This document shows, one piece after another, positions 37,155-46,390 of a DNA stretch of 64,000 bases; position 1 is the stretch's first letter; each line of letters begins with the position of its first letter. A model generated the notes under the pieces. That model had not been told where the DNA came from. It did no database searches and saw nothing but the letters and a program-made list of their open reading frames with translations. The DNA lies in contig NZ_CP028811.1 in the NCBI RefSeq assembly GCF_003055625.1, forward strand, positions 1,178,001 to 1,242,000. Direction: 5' to 3'. This stretch comes from Flavobacterium magnum. GTDB taxonomy: Bacteria > Bacteroidota > Bacteroidia > Flavobacteriales > Flavobacteriaceae. The translations under genes were made by a program, and so were the position numbers.

Positions 37155-38234
37155 CTAAAAAGCGCTGCAGCAGCGGGAGCAAGCGGGCAGGAACCCACCC
37201 GCATCCCTGAGGTCTTTGCGGAATTTTCCAAAAACGGGCGAATTCCACAAATCTTTGAGCGAATCGTTATAGATGTTACCGACCTGAAGGTTGTAGCAGC
37301 GGCCGTGCGCCGGAATGGCTGATCCGTCGGATTTGATCATGATGCTGCTGTAAACCGCTTCACACCTTTTGCCCAGGATCACGTCCGATCGGTGGTAATA
37401 GGTTTCCATGCTGTCCGTGTCGTTCAGTTCCGGCGAAAAGTAAATCCTGAACGGGTAATTTCCCGCCTTGACCGCACGAACCTGTTCGAGCAGCGCAGGC
37501 AAATCCATGTTATCGAGATTGACTTCGTCCAGGTTGGATTCGGTTGCCGGATAGCGCTGTCCCCAAATCTCATTATGCAATGCAGCAATTGACGGCTCGC
37601 CGAACTGTGTGTGCATGAAGCCGATTTCATGCAAGGGAAGGTCCTTGAAATAATCTGCGAAAGCCCTGAGGCTGCCTGAATTCCACTCGGTGACCGCGCT
37701 CACGATGGACACTTTCGGCGGATTCTCAAAATCGAACAATCTCCGGATCCCTTCGAGCGCTTTCTGGAACGACTTGTCGTTTCCGCGAATCATGTTGTGT
37801 GTTTCCTGCAAACCGTCAAGCGAGACGAATATCTCCTGAAGGCCCGCTTTCACAAGCGCTTCGGCTTTATTGGGCAGCAGCAGCGCATTGGTCGTGATGG
37901 CCGTATACAAATTGTGATTGGTCGCGTATTGCACGGCTTTGACAATATGGGGGTAGGCAAGCGGCTCAGTGAATAAAAAGCCAAGTTTCGATTTTGGAAA
38001 ATACTGGCGCGTCTGGTCGGCAATTTTCTCGAAAAGTTCCAGTGGCATGTTCAGCGGGGTTGTCCCCACAAGGTTTTTCGCAAAATTGGTTTCGAGGCTC
38101 AGTGTCCCTACATCGCACATCTTGCAGTGCAGGTTACAGGTATTGTTTACGCCGAGCACAATCCATTGCGGTGCAAACCGATAGTCGTCAGGCAGCAGTT
38201 TCTTATTGGCATACCGAAGTGCTCTTTCAATCAT
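37155..38234 (-). CDS. Radical SAM/SPASM enzyme
   Basis: A 359-residue protein with an N-terminal CNLHCKMC cluster motif (Cys32, 36 and 39) and a C-terminal SPASM-type Cys group (KRCEAVYSS, HGRCYNLQVG, PACSRCCSAF) for further Fe-S clusters. SPASM enzymes modify peptides, proteins or sugars; the same architecture is also used in glycan modification. It is the first gene of a three-gene run with the B12-type enzyme and the methyltransferase. It is divergent from the glycosyltransferase at 38297, with only 62 bp between them. Confidence 0.88.
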   Translation of the reverse strand: MIERALRYANKKLLPDDYRFAPQWIVLGVNNTCNLHCKMCDVGTLSLETNFAKNLVGTTPLNMPLELFEKIADQTRQYFPKSKLGFLFTEPLAYPHIVKAVQYATNHNLYTAITTNALLLPNKAEALVKAGLQEIFVSLDGLQETHNMIRGNDKSFQKALEGIRRLFDFENPPKVSIVSAVTEWNSGSLRAFADYFKDLPLHEIGFMHTQFGEPSIAALHNEIWGQRYPATESNLDEVNLDNMDLPALLEQVRAVKAGNYPFRIYFSPELNDTDSMETYYHRSDVILGKRCEAVYSSIMIKSDGSAIPAHGRCYNLQVGNIYNDSLKDLWNSPVFGKFRKDLRDAGGFLPACSRCCSAF

Positions 38235-38296
38235 TGTGGGAATGTGTCGGGTTTGACAAATGTAACGATTTTAAATAATTTTCATAATTTTGGCCA

Positions 38297-39397
38297 ATGG
38301 CACAAAACTACCATAGTTTCCTGGATATATCGGTGTACAACAGGGATATAAAGTCAGTTCAGGAAGAGATCGATTTTACGCCACACTCCCTGGGATACCT
38401 GGACTACCTCGACAAGAATATTGATTATGCCGTAATCCGTTTCGGTGCCTGTGCCGAAGAAAAGCCGCCTTATTTTTTATACAGATACCGTTTTTCCGAT
38501 TTGTTGCGCCTGTATCGCCTCATTAAGTCGAAAAAAAACGCCGTGGCCCTGTTTCACGGGTTTTCATTCCCGTTTCGGTTTTACCTGATGCGTGCTGTTT
38601 TTGGCAGAAAGGTCCAATGGATTGTACAGCATCACGCCGGAGAGCCTTCTGAAAACAGGCTGAAGCGTTTTATCCAGAGAAAATGCTATGCCTTGGCAGA
38701 TCGTTATTTTTTTGTGAGCAGGCAGCAGGCGGAATCATTTATAGCAGCGGGCCTCGTCAGTAGCGCCGACCGCGTAATCGAAGTCATGGAATGTTCCACC
38801 GCGTTTGTCATGAAAGACAAAACAGCTTCGCGTGTGCAGCTCGCCATCGACGAACAGCAACTCACATTCCTTTGGGTAGGGAACCTCGACAGCAATAAAG
38901 ATCCATTGTGCATGCTCAGGGCTTTGGCGCACTACAGGCAGGCCGGATATGTGTTTGAATTGTACATGTTTTTTGTGAATGACCTCCTGCTGCAAACGGT
39001 TGTTTCATTCATCGATGCAAATGATCTCGGAACGCAGGTGCACCTCAAAGGGAAAGTCCCCAATGCGGTGCTTGAAGACTGGTTTAATGCAGCGGATTTC
39101 TTTATTTCATGCTCCCACTCTGAAGGGAGTGGCGTGGCCATGGCCGAAGCTATGGCGTGTGGATGCGTTCCGATAGTGAGCGACATTCCGGCCTTTATCC
39201 GGATGACCGGCGGAAAGACAGGCGTGATTTTTGAAACAGGGAATCCGGATGATCTTTTCGAAAAACTCATGGCATTGGATACTTCGGGTATCGAGCAACG
39301 ACGCGCCGAAACGCGTCAGGCTTTTGTGGACAGCCTCTCCTTTGAGGCCATCGCCCGCGACACCGCCATGGCAATTGCCGGTTTGTCTCAAAAATAA
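38297..39397 (+). CDS. GT4-family glycosyltransferase
   Basis: A 366-residue glycosyltransferase of the GT-B fold. The N-terminal domain includes QWIVQHHAGEP; the C-terminal nucleotide-sugar-binding half has FLWVGNLDSNKDPLCML, LKGKVPNAVLEDWFNAAD and the E-x7-E motif in EGSGVAMAEAMACGCVPI. It is the only plus-strand gene inside the region, and its last 10 bp overlap the convergent glycosyltransferase gene. A TAATTTTG box at 38285-38292 would place transcription about at the ATG, suggesting a very short leader, without a matching TTG. The sugar is unknown. Confidence 0.88.
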   Translation: MAQNYHSFLDISVYNRDIKSVQEEIDFTPHSLGYLDYLDKNIDYAVIRFGACAEEKPPYFLYRYRFSDLLRLYRLIKSKKNAVALFHGFSFPFRFYLMRAVFGRKVQWIVQHHAGEPSENRLKRFIQRKCYALADRYFFVSRQQAESFIAAGLVSSADRVIEVMECSTAFVMKDKTASRVQLAIDEQQLTFLWVGNLDSNKDPLCMLRALAHYRQAGYVFELYMFFVNDLLLQTVVSFIDANDLGTQVHLKGKVPNAVLEDWFNAADFFISCSHSEGSGVAMAEAMACGCVPIVSDIPAFIRMTGGKTGVIFETGNPDDLFEKLMALDTSGIEQRRAETRQAFVDSLSFEAIARDTAMAIAGLSQK

Positions 39398-40416
39398 AGA
39401 TTGTAAATGTCGCGACACACCTCAGCCATGCGGTAATAGGTGACGCGTTTTGCAGGAGCCGGGTTTTCGAGTAAGCTTTTAATACGGATTACAATGTCGT
39501 CTTTGGACTGGATGCAGTGAAAATTTTCAACGGGTTTGTCCGTCATGGGGAGCGTGCCTACGAGTTGACAGCCGGAAAACAGCGATTCAAAGTATACGGT
39601 GGAACCGCCCTCAAAAGTAGACGGATGGAAAAAAACCGTCGCATTATTCATTTTTTCCAGCGTCTGACTGTGGGTCAGTAGTCCCGTAAGCTTCAGGTTT
39701 TGCCCAAGATTGTGGTGCCTGATGAATTCTGTGAGCAGGCCTTCCTCAGGACCCGCTCCGGCAATCTCCGCCCGAATGTCCGGCAAGGTCTTCTTCAGCT
39801 CAAGGATTACCTCCGCAAACAGCCGGTAATTTTTAAGCGGTGTGAGCCATCCTGCGCCAAAAATATCAATTGTCCTTACCCTGGTATTTAATTCCGGAAA
39901 TAAACTTTCATTGATCGCCATCGGAATGATTTTGTGCGCTTTTATCCCGGTGGTTTTCCCCAGAACTTCGTTATTGTAGTGGGATAATGCGGCTATTTTG
40001 TCCGGATTGGGTGTAAACAAACGCAGTGTCAGGTTGCTGTCCATCACATCCTGCCCCAACATCCAGGTGAAAGTTCGTGGATGTATCCATGAGGTGAGGA
40101 CACTGAATTCATGATACCATAAGTTCAGGATGCCATCATAATTGTTGGTTTTATGCAACCGCCTGATCTTAAGAAAGGCTTTTAGCAGAAACAGGGCTTT
40201 TCCGGGATATTTCACATCATTGCCCAATAACGGAATCACTTTTATGCCGTGCCAGATGTAGGGTGCTGAAATCGGTTTGTGAATGGCGACCACCGTGATG
40301 TCAACATCCGGGTATTGCGTCCTGAATTCAAGAAACACATGCCGAAGGAATGGGATCACATGACTTTCAGAGTCGTCTTTGGGGAATGCGGGAGAAAGGA
40401 TGAGGAGCTTTTTCAC
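39388..40416 (-). CDS. GT4-family glycosyltransferase
   Basis: A 342-residue GT-B enzyme. The start is MKKLLILSPAFPKDDSES; the donor-binding half shows DIFGAGWLTPLKNYRLFAE, AEIAGAGPEEGLL and the E-x7-E pair in FEGGSTVYFESLFSG. It follows the ABC exporter gene by 4 bp and is convergent with the plus-strand glycosyltransferase, overlapping it by 10 bp. It probably adds a sugar to the lipid- or protein-linked product exported by the neighbouring transporter. Confidence 0.88.
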   Translation of the reverse strand: MKKLLILSPAFPKDDSESHVIPFLRHVFLEFRTQYPDVDITVVAIHKPISAPYIWHGIKVIPLLGNDVKYPGKALFLLKAFLKIRRLHKTNNYDGILNLWYHEFSVLTSWIHPRTFTWMLGQDVMDSNLTLRLFTPNPDKIAALSHYNNEVLGKTTGIKAHKIIPMAINESLFPELNTRVRTIDIFGAGWLTPLKNYRLFAEVILELKKTLPDIRAEIAGAGPEEGLLTEFIRHHNLGQNLKLTGLLTHSQTLEKMNNATVFFHPSTFEGGSTVYFESLFSGCQLVGTLPMTDKPVENFHCIQSKDDIVIRIKSLLENPAPAKRVTYYRMAEVCRDIYNLYF

Positions 40417-40420
40417 GGTA

Positions 40421-42115
40421 TCAGCAGGGTACTAGCGTTTGGTTTTCCATACGGTAAACGCGGTCACAAAAGCCTGCGATATCAGGATTGTGCGTTACGG
40501 TAAGCACAGCCATGTCCTGAGCGGAACTTACGTGCCGGATGAATTCGTAAATGCGGCGTTCCATGGCTTCATGCTGTTGGTTTGTCGCCTCATCAAGGAT
40601 CAGAAACTGCGGCCTGCCGTACAATGCGCGCATCAATGCCAAACGTTGTTTTTGCCCTCCGGACAGCCTGCCGGTATTATGCTGTAATACAGTGTCCAGC
40701 CCCTGGGGAAGCGCATGAAGCATTTCCATAGACAGGTTTTTCAGGAGGATTTCGATGTAGTCGTAATCAATGCGCGCTGCATCCTGCCGCATCGTAATAT
40801 TTTCCAGCACCGTACCATAGAAAATAAATGGCTGTTGCGGGACGTAGCCCGTAAAAGAAAAGAAAGGGTTGCCGGAGACCGGGCCGTCATCAAGGTATAG
40901 GCTTCCGCTGTCCGGAATGATCAGTCCGGCTGCGAGGTGAAGGAAGGTGGTCTTACCCGAGCCGGTTACCCCATTGATGCCGATAATTTGTCCCTTGCTG
41001 ATGCTGAAATTCAGGTTGCTCAGGATGGGCTCTCCCTGCGGGTACCTGAAATCAATGTTTTTAAACGAGATCGTTTTATCAAAACCGTCGTAACGGGTGG
41101 CATCAGTTAGGGCAGTCTGGTTTCGCCTGAGCAGGCTGATAGTATAATAGTGCGAGTTCACCATCGTAACGGCATTCAAAATCTTATTTATTGATGGGAT
41201 AATTTTAATGCTGAGCGCTGCCAGCACCGAAATCAATACGAATGCATCTTTGCCTTCGGGCATCATCAGGCTGTACAGTATCAATGCGGCAGTACCGGCA
41301 ATCAGGAAAATTTCCAGATATTTCGAATAATTTGCTGACGTGGCAGTAAGCAGCGCACTGGCCTGATCTAGGGGCCGCTGTTCGTTTGCATAGCGCCCGA
41401 TAAATTGCGCCGACTGCCCCGAGATCCGTATATCAACATAGCCGTCCATGATATTAACCAGTTCCGCGTTGGCTTTGGCAGCAGCCTCCTTGTATTGCGT
41501 ATTGATCATTATGATCTCTTTCTTTTTTATACTGTAGATGATCCAGGCGAAGAGGCCGATACCCAAAAGCGTAAAAATGGTTAGTTCGAGGTAAAAGCAT
41601 AGCATGACCGAGAGGATTACAATAAAAGTCAATGTTTCTGATATCAGGAGCATGACCGAAGCCAGTAAACTGGTGGAAAAGTCCCGACATGCCGTTGTGA
41701 TGCGCTGCATGAAAATACCCTTACCCTGTTGCTGGTGTTCGGGGTAATGGGCGCCAAGATGATGCGTTATGGCGTCTACGGAAAGTTCGCGCGACAACTG
41801 GTAAAGGAAATGATATTGCGCAGTGTTAAAGCGGGATTGGAAGATGTTTTTGACCACGTAAATGGCAATGAGCAGCGTCACGGTGACAGCAATCGTTTGC
41901 GGACTGAACACATTGATATCAATACCATACCGCTCAAAGGCGCTGGCCAGTTTTTGCCGGTCCAGCAGCAAAAGCATGGCAGGGATAAGGTAAGCCACTG
42001 AGAGCAGGTCAAGAAAACTGAACACTATTGAGGCGTAGACGAATTTCCGAAAAGACCCGCGGCGGTTCTTCGGGATAACGGAAATGATGTCGCTGAATGC
42101 TGTAATAATCCTCAA
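40421..42115 (-). CDS. ABC exporter, fused permease and ATPase (MsbA/PglK-like)
   Basis: A 564-residue half-transporter that probably flips a lipid-linked or amphipathic product across the inner membrane. Six membrane helices fill about residues 20-320. The nucleotide-binding domain has Walker A GVTGSGKT (near residue 383), the Q-loop in GYVPQQPF, the signature LSGGQKQR (near residue 485), Walker B FLILDEAT and the H-loop in VLTVTHNP, so it should be active. The layout fits flippases such as PglK. It is followed 4 bp later by a glycosyltransferase, which supports glycolipid export. Confidence 0.92.
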   Translation of the reverse strand: MRIITAFSDIISVIPKNRRGSFRKFVYASIVFSFLDLLSVAYLIPAMLLLLDRQKLASAFERYGIDINVFSPQTIAVTVTLLIAIYVVKNIFQSRFNTAQYHFLYQLSRELSVDAITHHLGAHYPEHQQQGKGIFMQRITTACRDFSTSLLASVMLLISETLTFIVILSVMLCFYLELTIFTLLGIGLFAWIIYSIKKKEIIMINTQYKEAAAKANAELVNIMDGYVDIRISGQSAQFIGRYANEQRPLDQASALLTATSANYSKYLEIFLIAGTAALILYSLMMPEGKDAFVLISVLAALSIKIIPSINKILNAVTMVNSHYYTISLLRRNQTALTDATRYDGFDKTISFKNIDFRYPQGEPILSNLNFSISKGQIIGINGVTGSGKTTFLHLAAGLIIPDSGSLYLDDGPVSGNPFFSFTGYVPQQPFIFYGTVLENITMRQDAARIDYDYIEILLKNLSMEMLHALPQGLDTVLQHNTGRLSGGQKQRLALMRALYGRPQFLILDEATNQQHEAMERRIYEFIRHVSSAQDMAVLTVTHNPDIAGFCDRVYRMENQTLVPC

Positions 42116-42148
42116 GGCATAAATTTTTTAAAGATACATTTTTACCGA

Positions 42149-43039
42149 CTACACGACGGAGTATCGCCGCCTCATTTTCTCCGACGTCAACCAGAATTTG
42201 TGAATGTGTGCCAATGCGGGCGCGTCATTCACAACGGTTCTTTCGGACACGACCTCCGCGATATACACATTTTGCGTAGCGTATTCCATAATTTGGACGA
42301 TGCGCGCGGCCTCGTAACCCGAAACGGTCTCGGGCACAGGAATACCCGTACCTGTGTCTGTGCGGAATTTGATTTCGTCCTGCGCCACGCGGAATTTCCC
42401 CAGCTGGTATATCATGTCCCGTTTGCTGAAATCGGCATCACCGATGATGATCACATCGCCGACAGCGCAGCCGCCGATGATGTTATTTGACCTCCGTGCC
42501 CCGAATATATAATGATCCCAAACCTTACGGCAGGTATCGACGGGGAAGGCGTTCGTATTTTCCGTTGTGGCGGTACACACAAGGAATACCGGTTTCGGAT
42601 AGTAAAAAAACGCAATCAGCTTTCGGTAAACGCTGATATCGAGTGTCCCGATGACGTATTTTTTTTTGACCAGCGCCCTCTCATAGAACCGCTGCAGGTA
42701 CCGTTTTCCGAATAATCCCGTACGGATCGCGGCGTCATTTACAGTGCATAAAAAGATATTCCCTGACGAAGTCCGGATGTTTGCGTTATACGTAAGGTCG
42801 AAACGAATGGTGCCATTTTTGATATTCAAACACGAGACGCCGGCCATACTTTCAGGGGTGACTTCAAATTCGGGAAATACAATTCCTATCAGCTGCGGCT
42901 CGTACAGCACATTAAAAAAAATCACCTCGTAATCTGTTGCGTCAATCGTTACAATCGCTTCGTTCCCGGGAACCGTATCGAGTGCGACCTGAACGTATTC
43001 GGGCTGTTTTTTGGCGAAAAATCGGATTAGTCGGAACAT
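42149..43039 (-). CDS. Unrecognised 296-residue protein, faintly flavin-reductase-like
   Basis: I do not recognise this protein with confidence. There is no signal peptide or membrane segment. The middle (PVFLVCTATTENTNAFPVD, about residues 150-170) faintly recalls the FMN-binding split-barrel of flavin reductases, and the region near residue 190-200 contains a Gly-Gly-Cys stretch (GGCAVGDVIIIGD). It lies 5 bp downstream of the GNAT gene and 33 bp upstream of the ABC exporter, so it belongs to the same operon. If the flavin link is right, it could supply electrons to the radical SAM enzymes, but this is only a guess. Confidence 0.4.
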   Translation of the reverse strand: MFRLIRFFAKKQPEYVQVALDTVPGNEAIVTIDATDYEVIFFNVLYEPQLIGIVFPEFEVTPESMAGVSCLNIKNGTIRFDLTYNANIRTSSGNIFLCTVNDAAIRTGLFGKRYLQRFYERALVKKKYVIGTLDISVYRKLIAFFYYPKPVFLVCTATTENTNAFPVDTCRKVWDHYIFGARRSNNIIGGCAVGDVIIIGDADFSKRDMIYQLGKFRVAQDEIKFRTDTGTGIPVPETVSGYEAARIVQIMEYATQNVYIAEVVSERTVVNDAPALAHIHKFWLTSEKMRRRYSVV

Positions 43040-43044
43040 GTCTT

Positions 43045-43977
43045 TTAAAATATATCAACGTCGGCCAGCGTAAATTCAAGTTTTTCCAATGGAAACGACG
43101 AGTTAAAGTTCTTGTATCCTATGATCCACGAATCAAATTGCATGGCTCCGGGAAATGATTTCAACAGGAGATCTTTCCGGCTGCCTGCAGTCACCTGGAA
43201 ATGGATTTCCGATACGCCGCCTTTCTTACAAATGGTTTTCAAGGCAGACAATCCGCGCTGGAATGCTGCGGAAGTATCGGCTTCGAAATCACCAACCACC
43301 AGTTTTTTTCCGTTCTTGATCCAGAAGATGCAACCGCCGGCCTGTATTACAAAATTACCCGAGAAACGCTTATAGTCAAAATGAACGGCATCACGGACGG
43401 TCGTTACGGCACTCCGATCGTTACCTGTCGGCATAAGCGCCGTTGTAACATATTGCAATAATTGTGCTGCGGATTTACGCCGTAACGCATTTTTGAGTAT
43501 CGGAATCTCGTTTATTATTCGGGAGAATAATCCGCTCCCGGTCCTGAAATAATATCCCGACATGCGTTGGCTGAATTGCCAATGAAGCGTGTCGAGCAGG
43601 AGGTGTTCTGAATTTTGGTTTGGAAAGCCGAAAATCATCGTGAAACCGTTTTTTTCCAACACCTCATGCGTCAGTCTCGCAAGTTCGGCAAGCAACCCCC
43701 TGCCACGATATTGGGGATGGGTCATGGCATCGACGGCCTGAGCCGCCCGCTCGGTTTGTGTTCCGTGACCAATCAGCACAGGGACGGCCCCAAAAAACGA
43801 CACCGGTACAGTGCCGTCATAAGCAATAAAACCAAAAAACCGATCGCCCAAGTCAGGCCGGGTAAATTTCGCCCTTATAAATGACGGCGCGATGTTTTTA
43901 CGGTAAACCGCGTGGTACAGCCGTGCAAAATCGCTGAGGTGGGCTTCCGAAAATGATTTTATAGTGCTGGTTTTCAT
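43045..43977 (-). CDS. GNAT-family acetyltransferase
   Basis: A 310-residue protein whose N-terminal half is a GNAT fold: the acetyl-CoA loop reads MTHPQYRGRGLLAELARL near residues 90-110, with a downstream FTMIFGFPNQNSEHLLLD stretch. The C-terminal half is longer than in simple GNATs and could carry a second, CelD/FemAB-like domain. The start overlaps the stop of the polysaccharide deacetylase gene by 4 bp. In this setting an amino sugar or amino-acyl group on the glycan is the likely acceptor, which is inference. Confidence 0.82.
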   Translation of the reverse strand: MKTSTIKSFSEAHLSDFARLYHAVYRKNIAPSFIRAKFTRPDLGDRFFGFIAYDGTVPVSFFGAVPVLIGHGTQTERAAQAVDAMTHPQYRGRGLLAELARLTHEVLEKNGFTMIFGFPNQNSEHLLLDTLHWQFSQRMSGYYFRTGSGLFSRIINEIPILKNALRRKSAAQLLQYVTTALMPTGNDRSAVTTVRDAVHFDYKRFSGNFVIQAGGCIFWIKNGKKLVVGDFEADTSAAFQRGLSALKTICKKGGVSEIHFQVTAGSRKDLLLKSFPGAMQFDSWIIGYKNFNSSFPLEKLEFTLADVDIF

Positions 43978-44999
43978 CTGTATGACCCTTTGAGCAGGCA
44001 GGCGATAAAATGTTTTTTTGAAATGTACGGATTTACCACGAACCGCTCCCGCATGGCCCCGTGTGCCGACTGGTTTTTTAATTTGTCTACCAGAAGCAGC
44101 CTGCTGTAACCCGCGCTTATTGCGATACCTGCGGCCTCGTCGTTATAATCCCCAAACGGGAACGCAAAGTCATCAACGGGTTTTCCTGTAATCTGCTCCA
44201 GGGTAGCTTTTCCTGTGACGATTTCGTTGGCCACACTCACTGGACTCACGTGAATCAGGCTGGAATGGTTCACGCCATGTCCCCCGATCGTAAATAAATC
44301 GTTATTGCTGATGTCCCTGATCTGGTCTGCCGACAGGAGCTTCCAATACAGGGTATGCCCGGGTGAAATTTGTTTCCATTCTTCGGAGAAAATGCCATAT
44401 AAAGGCTTGATGGCTTCGTGTTCGAGGGTTCGGCAATAATTTTTGAGGGTGATCCCACCCGATACGAATTCCCTTTTGCGGTTTAGTCTCCAGATCTTGT
44501 CCCGAAATCTTACTTCTTTCTTGTCCGTGTAAAAACTTACAAGGTCCAGGAAATCGGGCCATATAAAGTCCTGTTCCGTTGGTACGGTGATAAAAAAGGT
44601 AGCCGGAATACGGTATTTTTTAAGCAGCGGGATAGCAAGTTGAAAATTGTTCTGCAATCCGTCATCAAACGTCAATGCGATGTTCAGCACGCCTTCCCTG
44701 AATTTACCTGCATAGAAATCCTCCAGTGACAGGATGTTGAAATGCCTGCTGAAATAACACAGCAGTTCTTCAAAGTAATCCTGTGACAGGTAACGGCTGT
44801 TGAAACGCGTTTCCCCAACGGTATCGATGCCGTGAAACACCAGGATTCTTTCCCCGTACCGATTTTCAAGCCACCTTTTGCCCAACCCGATGCGAAACCC
44901 CAATGACCTGAGCAGCAGCTTGAGGCGGTATTTGATGCGCATCAGTAACAATTGGTTCGTTTGCATAGGGTTTCTGGTATCGATTGCTTTTCTCGGCAC
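43974..44999 (-). CDS. Polysaccharide deacetylase-family protein
   Basis: A 341-residue NodB-like hydrolase. The metal and catalytic motifs are present: LTFDDGLQNNF (Asp-Asp), GGHGVNHSSL (His-x3-His), and FAFPFGDYND. There is no clear signal peptide, though a basic hydrophobic start (KYRLKLLLRSLGFRIGLG) could attach it to the membrane. An alternative start lies at 44966. It is 11 bp downstream of the B12-type radical SAM gene and overlaps the GNAT gene, so deacetylation followed by acylation on the same amino sugar is a plausible sequence of steps. Confidence 0.88.
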   Translation of the reverse strand: MPRKAIDTRNPMQTNQLLLMRIKYRLKLLLRSLGFRIGLGKRWLENRYGERILVFHGIDTVGETRFNSRYLSQDYFEELLCYFSRHFNILSLEDFYAGKFREGVLNIALTFDDGLQNNFQLAIPLLKKYRIPATFFITVPTEQDFIWPDFLDLVSFYTDKKEVRFRDKIWRLNRKREFVSGGITLKNYCRTLEHEAIKPLYGIFSEEWKQISPGHTLYWKLLSADQIRDISNNDLFTIGGHGVNHSSLIHVSPVSVANEIVTGKATLEQITGKPVDDFAFPFGDYNDEAAGIAISAGYSRLLLVDKLKNQSAHGAMRERFVVNPYISKKHFIACLLKGSYR

Positions 45000-45010
45000 G
45001 GAAGCGGTTA

Positions 45011-46390
45011 TTATCCTTTCCGGATTGCCATCATCACCGTAGCAGCCGCGGCTTTGGTCTTTAGTTTTAATGCTTTCCAGGTCATTCGGTTTTGGGCATA
45101 TTCCCTGTGAAATGCTACTTCGTTCGCCACTTTCGATACGGCATAATCGTAGTATTTGCGCGGATATTCTCTTTTAAAATCAATCTGCCTGTCGGTTGAG
45201 GTTTCCCAATCCGGCGCCATGGTGATGTCCTTTTCGATTTCGTCGAAAAGCGGTGTGCCTTTAATCGGATAGGCAATCGTAATGGTGTAATGCGTCGGGT
45301 TAGCCTCTTTGAGGTACTGGATGGTTTCCGAAATATCCGCTTCCGTCTCACCGGGATAACCGACCATGATAAAAGTGCCGGTTTCTATGCCCAAAGCGTT
45401 GGTGTCCTGGATCATTTTCTTTACATGGATGACGTCGACGCGGCGGTCCATCGCATCAATGATGCGCTGCGATCCGCTTTCTGCCCCGATCCAAATGCGG
45501 AAACAGCCTGCTTCCTTAAGCAATTGCAGGATTTCAGCGTTGAGCCGTTCCGCTCTCGTGATGCATTCAAACCGGATCTGGGCGCCCTGCTTCATCACTT
45601 CCTGATGAAATGCCGTAAGCCATTTGTGGCTTATCGTAAACACATCGTCGACAAACCAGATGGCATCGGGATTGTATTTTTCTTTGAGCATTTTCATTTC
45701 TGCAGCCACCTGATCAGCGGGCCGGCGTCGGTAGCTTTGGCCGTACACTGCCGTGCTGCACCATTTACAGGTATACGGGCAGCCGCGTTGGGTCGATATG
45801 GTCATGGCGCTTTCGCCGTGATTTTTCTTCCAGGTCTCCAGGTACTTTTCATTAGGAATCGCATCCCGGTTTGGCCACGGCAGGGTGTCGAGGTCGCGGA
45901 AATTGGTCCGTGCAGCCGTTTTGATTACGGTGCCGTTTTCTGAGTAGGCGATACCGGCAATCTCTGTGTAAGCGGTATTTTGTAAAAGCGCCGTACACAA
46001 TTCAAACATGGTTTCCTCGCCTTCGCCGATGACGAGAAAATCAGCGCCGGCTTTGAGGTAATTTTCAATATTGTAACTTACGTCAGGTCCGCCAAGGATG
46101 ATTTTCGGAAAGCCATACTCTGGCAGTTTCAGGATTTTCATCAGGCTGATGACCTCGATCTTGGTCATCAGGTTGGTATAAATGGCGACGATTTTCGGCT
46201 TTGTTTCCAGGATATATTCCAACTGCTCTGCTTTCGAATAAAAGGTCGTATCATACACATCGTTATCGATGCCCTTGCTGTGCAGGTATGCCGAGATATA
46301 CAGCAATCCCAGCGGCGGATACGGTTTCATGATCCGCTGCTCTTTGGGGTCGGCTGACAAATAATAGCCATGTGTGAGTAGTACGCTCAT
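45011..46390 (-). CDS. B12-binding-type radical SAM enzyme
   Basis: A 459-residue enzyme with the same plan as the gene at 47166: a first block THGYYLSADPKEQ, YPPLGLLYISAYL, a GEGEETMFEL motif at the end of the Rossmann domain, and the radical SAM cluster in RGCPYTCKWC near residues 202-210, followed by YGQSYRRRP. The cobalamin-binding DxHxxG motif is not seen. I chose 46390 (MSVLLTHG), because its ATGA overlaps the methyltransferase stop by 4 bp; an earlier ATG at 46411 overlaps more. Probable carbon methylation or related radical chemistry on a surface glycan or lipid; substrate unknown. Confidence 0.9.
   Translation of the reverse strand: MSVLLTHGYYLSADPKEQRIMKPYPPLGLLYISAYLHSKGIDNDVYDTTFYSKAEQLEYILETKPKIVAIYTNLMTKIEVISLMKILKLPEYGFPKIILGGPDVSYNIENYLKAGADFLVIGEGEETMFELCTALLQNTAYTEIAGIAYSENGTVIKTAARTNFRDLDTLPWPNRDAIPNEKYLETWKKNHGESAMTISTQRGCPYTCKWCSTAVYGQSYRRRPADQVAAEMKMLKEKYNPDAIWFVDDVFTISHKWLTAFHQEVMKQGAQIRFECITRAERLNAEILQLLKEAGCFRIWIGAESGSQRIIDAMDRRVDVIHVKKMIQDTNALGIETGTFIMVGYPGETEADISETIQYLKEANPTHYTITIAYPIKGTPLFDEIEKDITMAPDWETSTDRQIDFKREYPRKYYDYAVSKVANEVAFHREYAQNRMTWKALKLKTKAAAATVMMAIRKG

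Noticed and set aside
45290..45943. A 217-codon plus-strand frame opposite a radical SAM gene
   Set aside because: It overlaps a clearly real gene and shows no homology-like motif.
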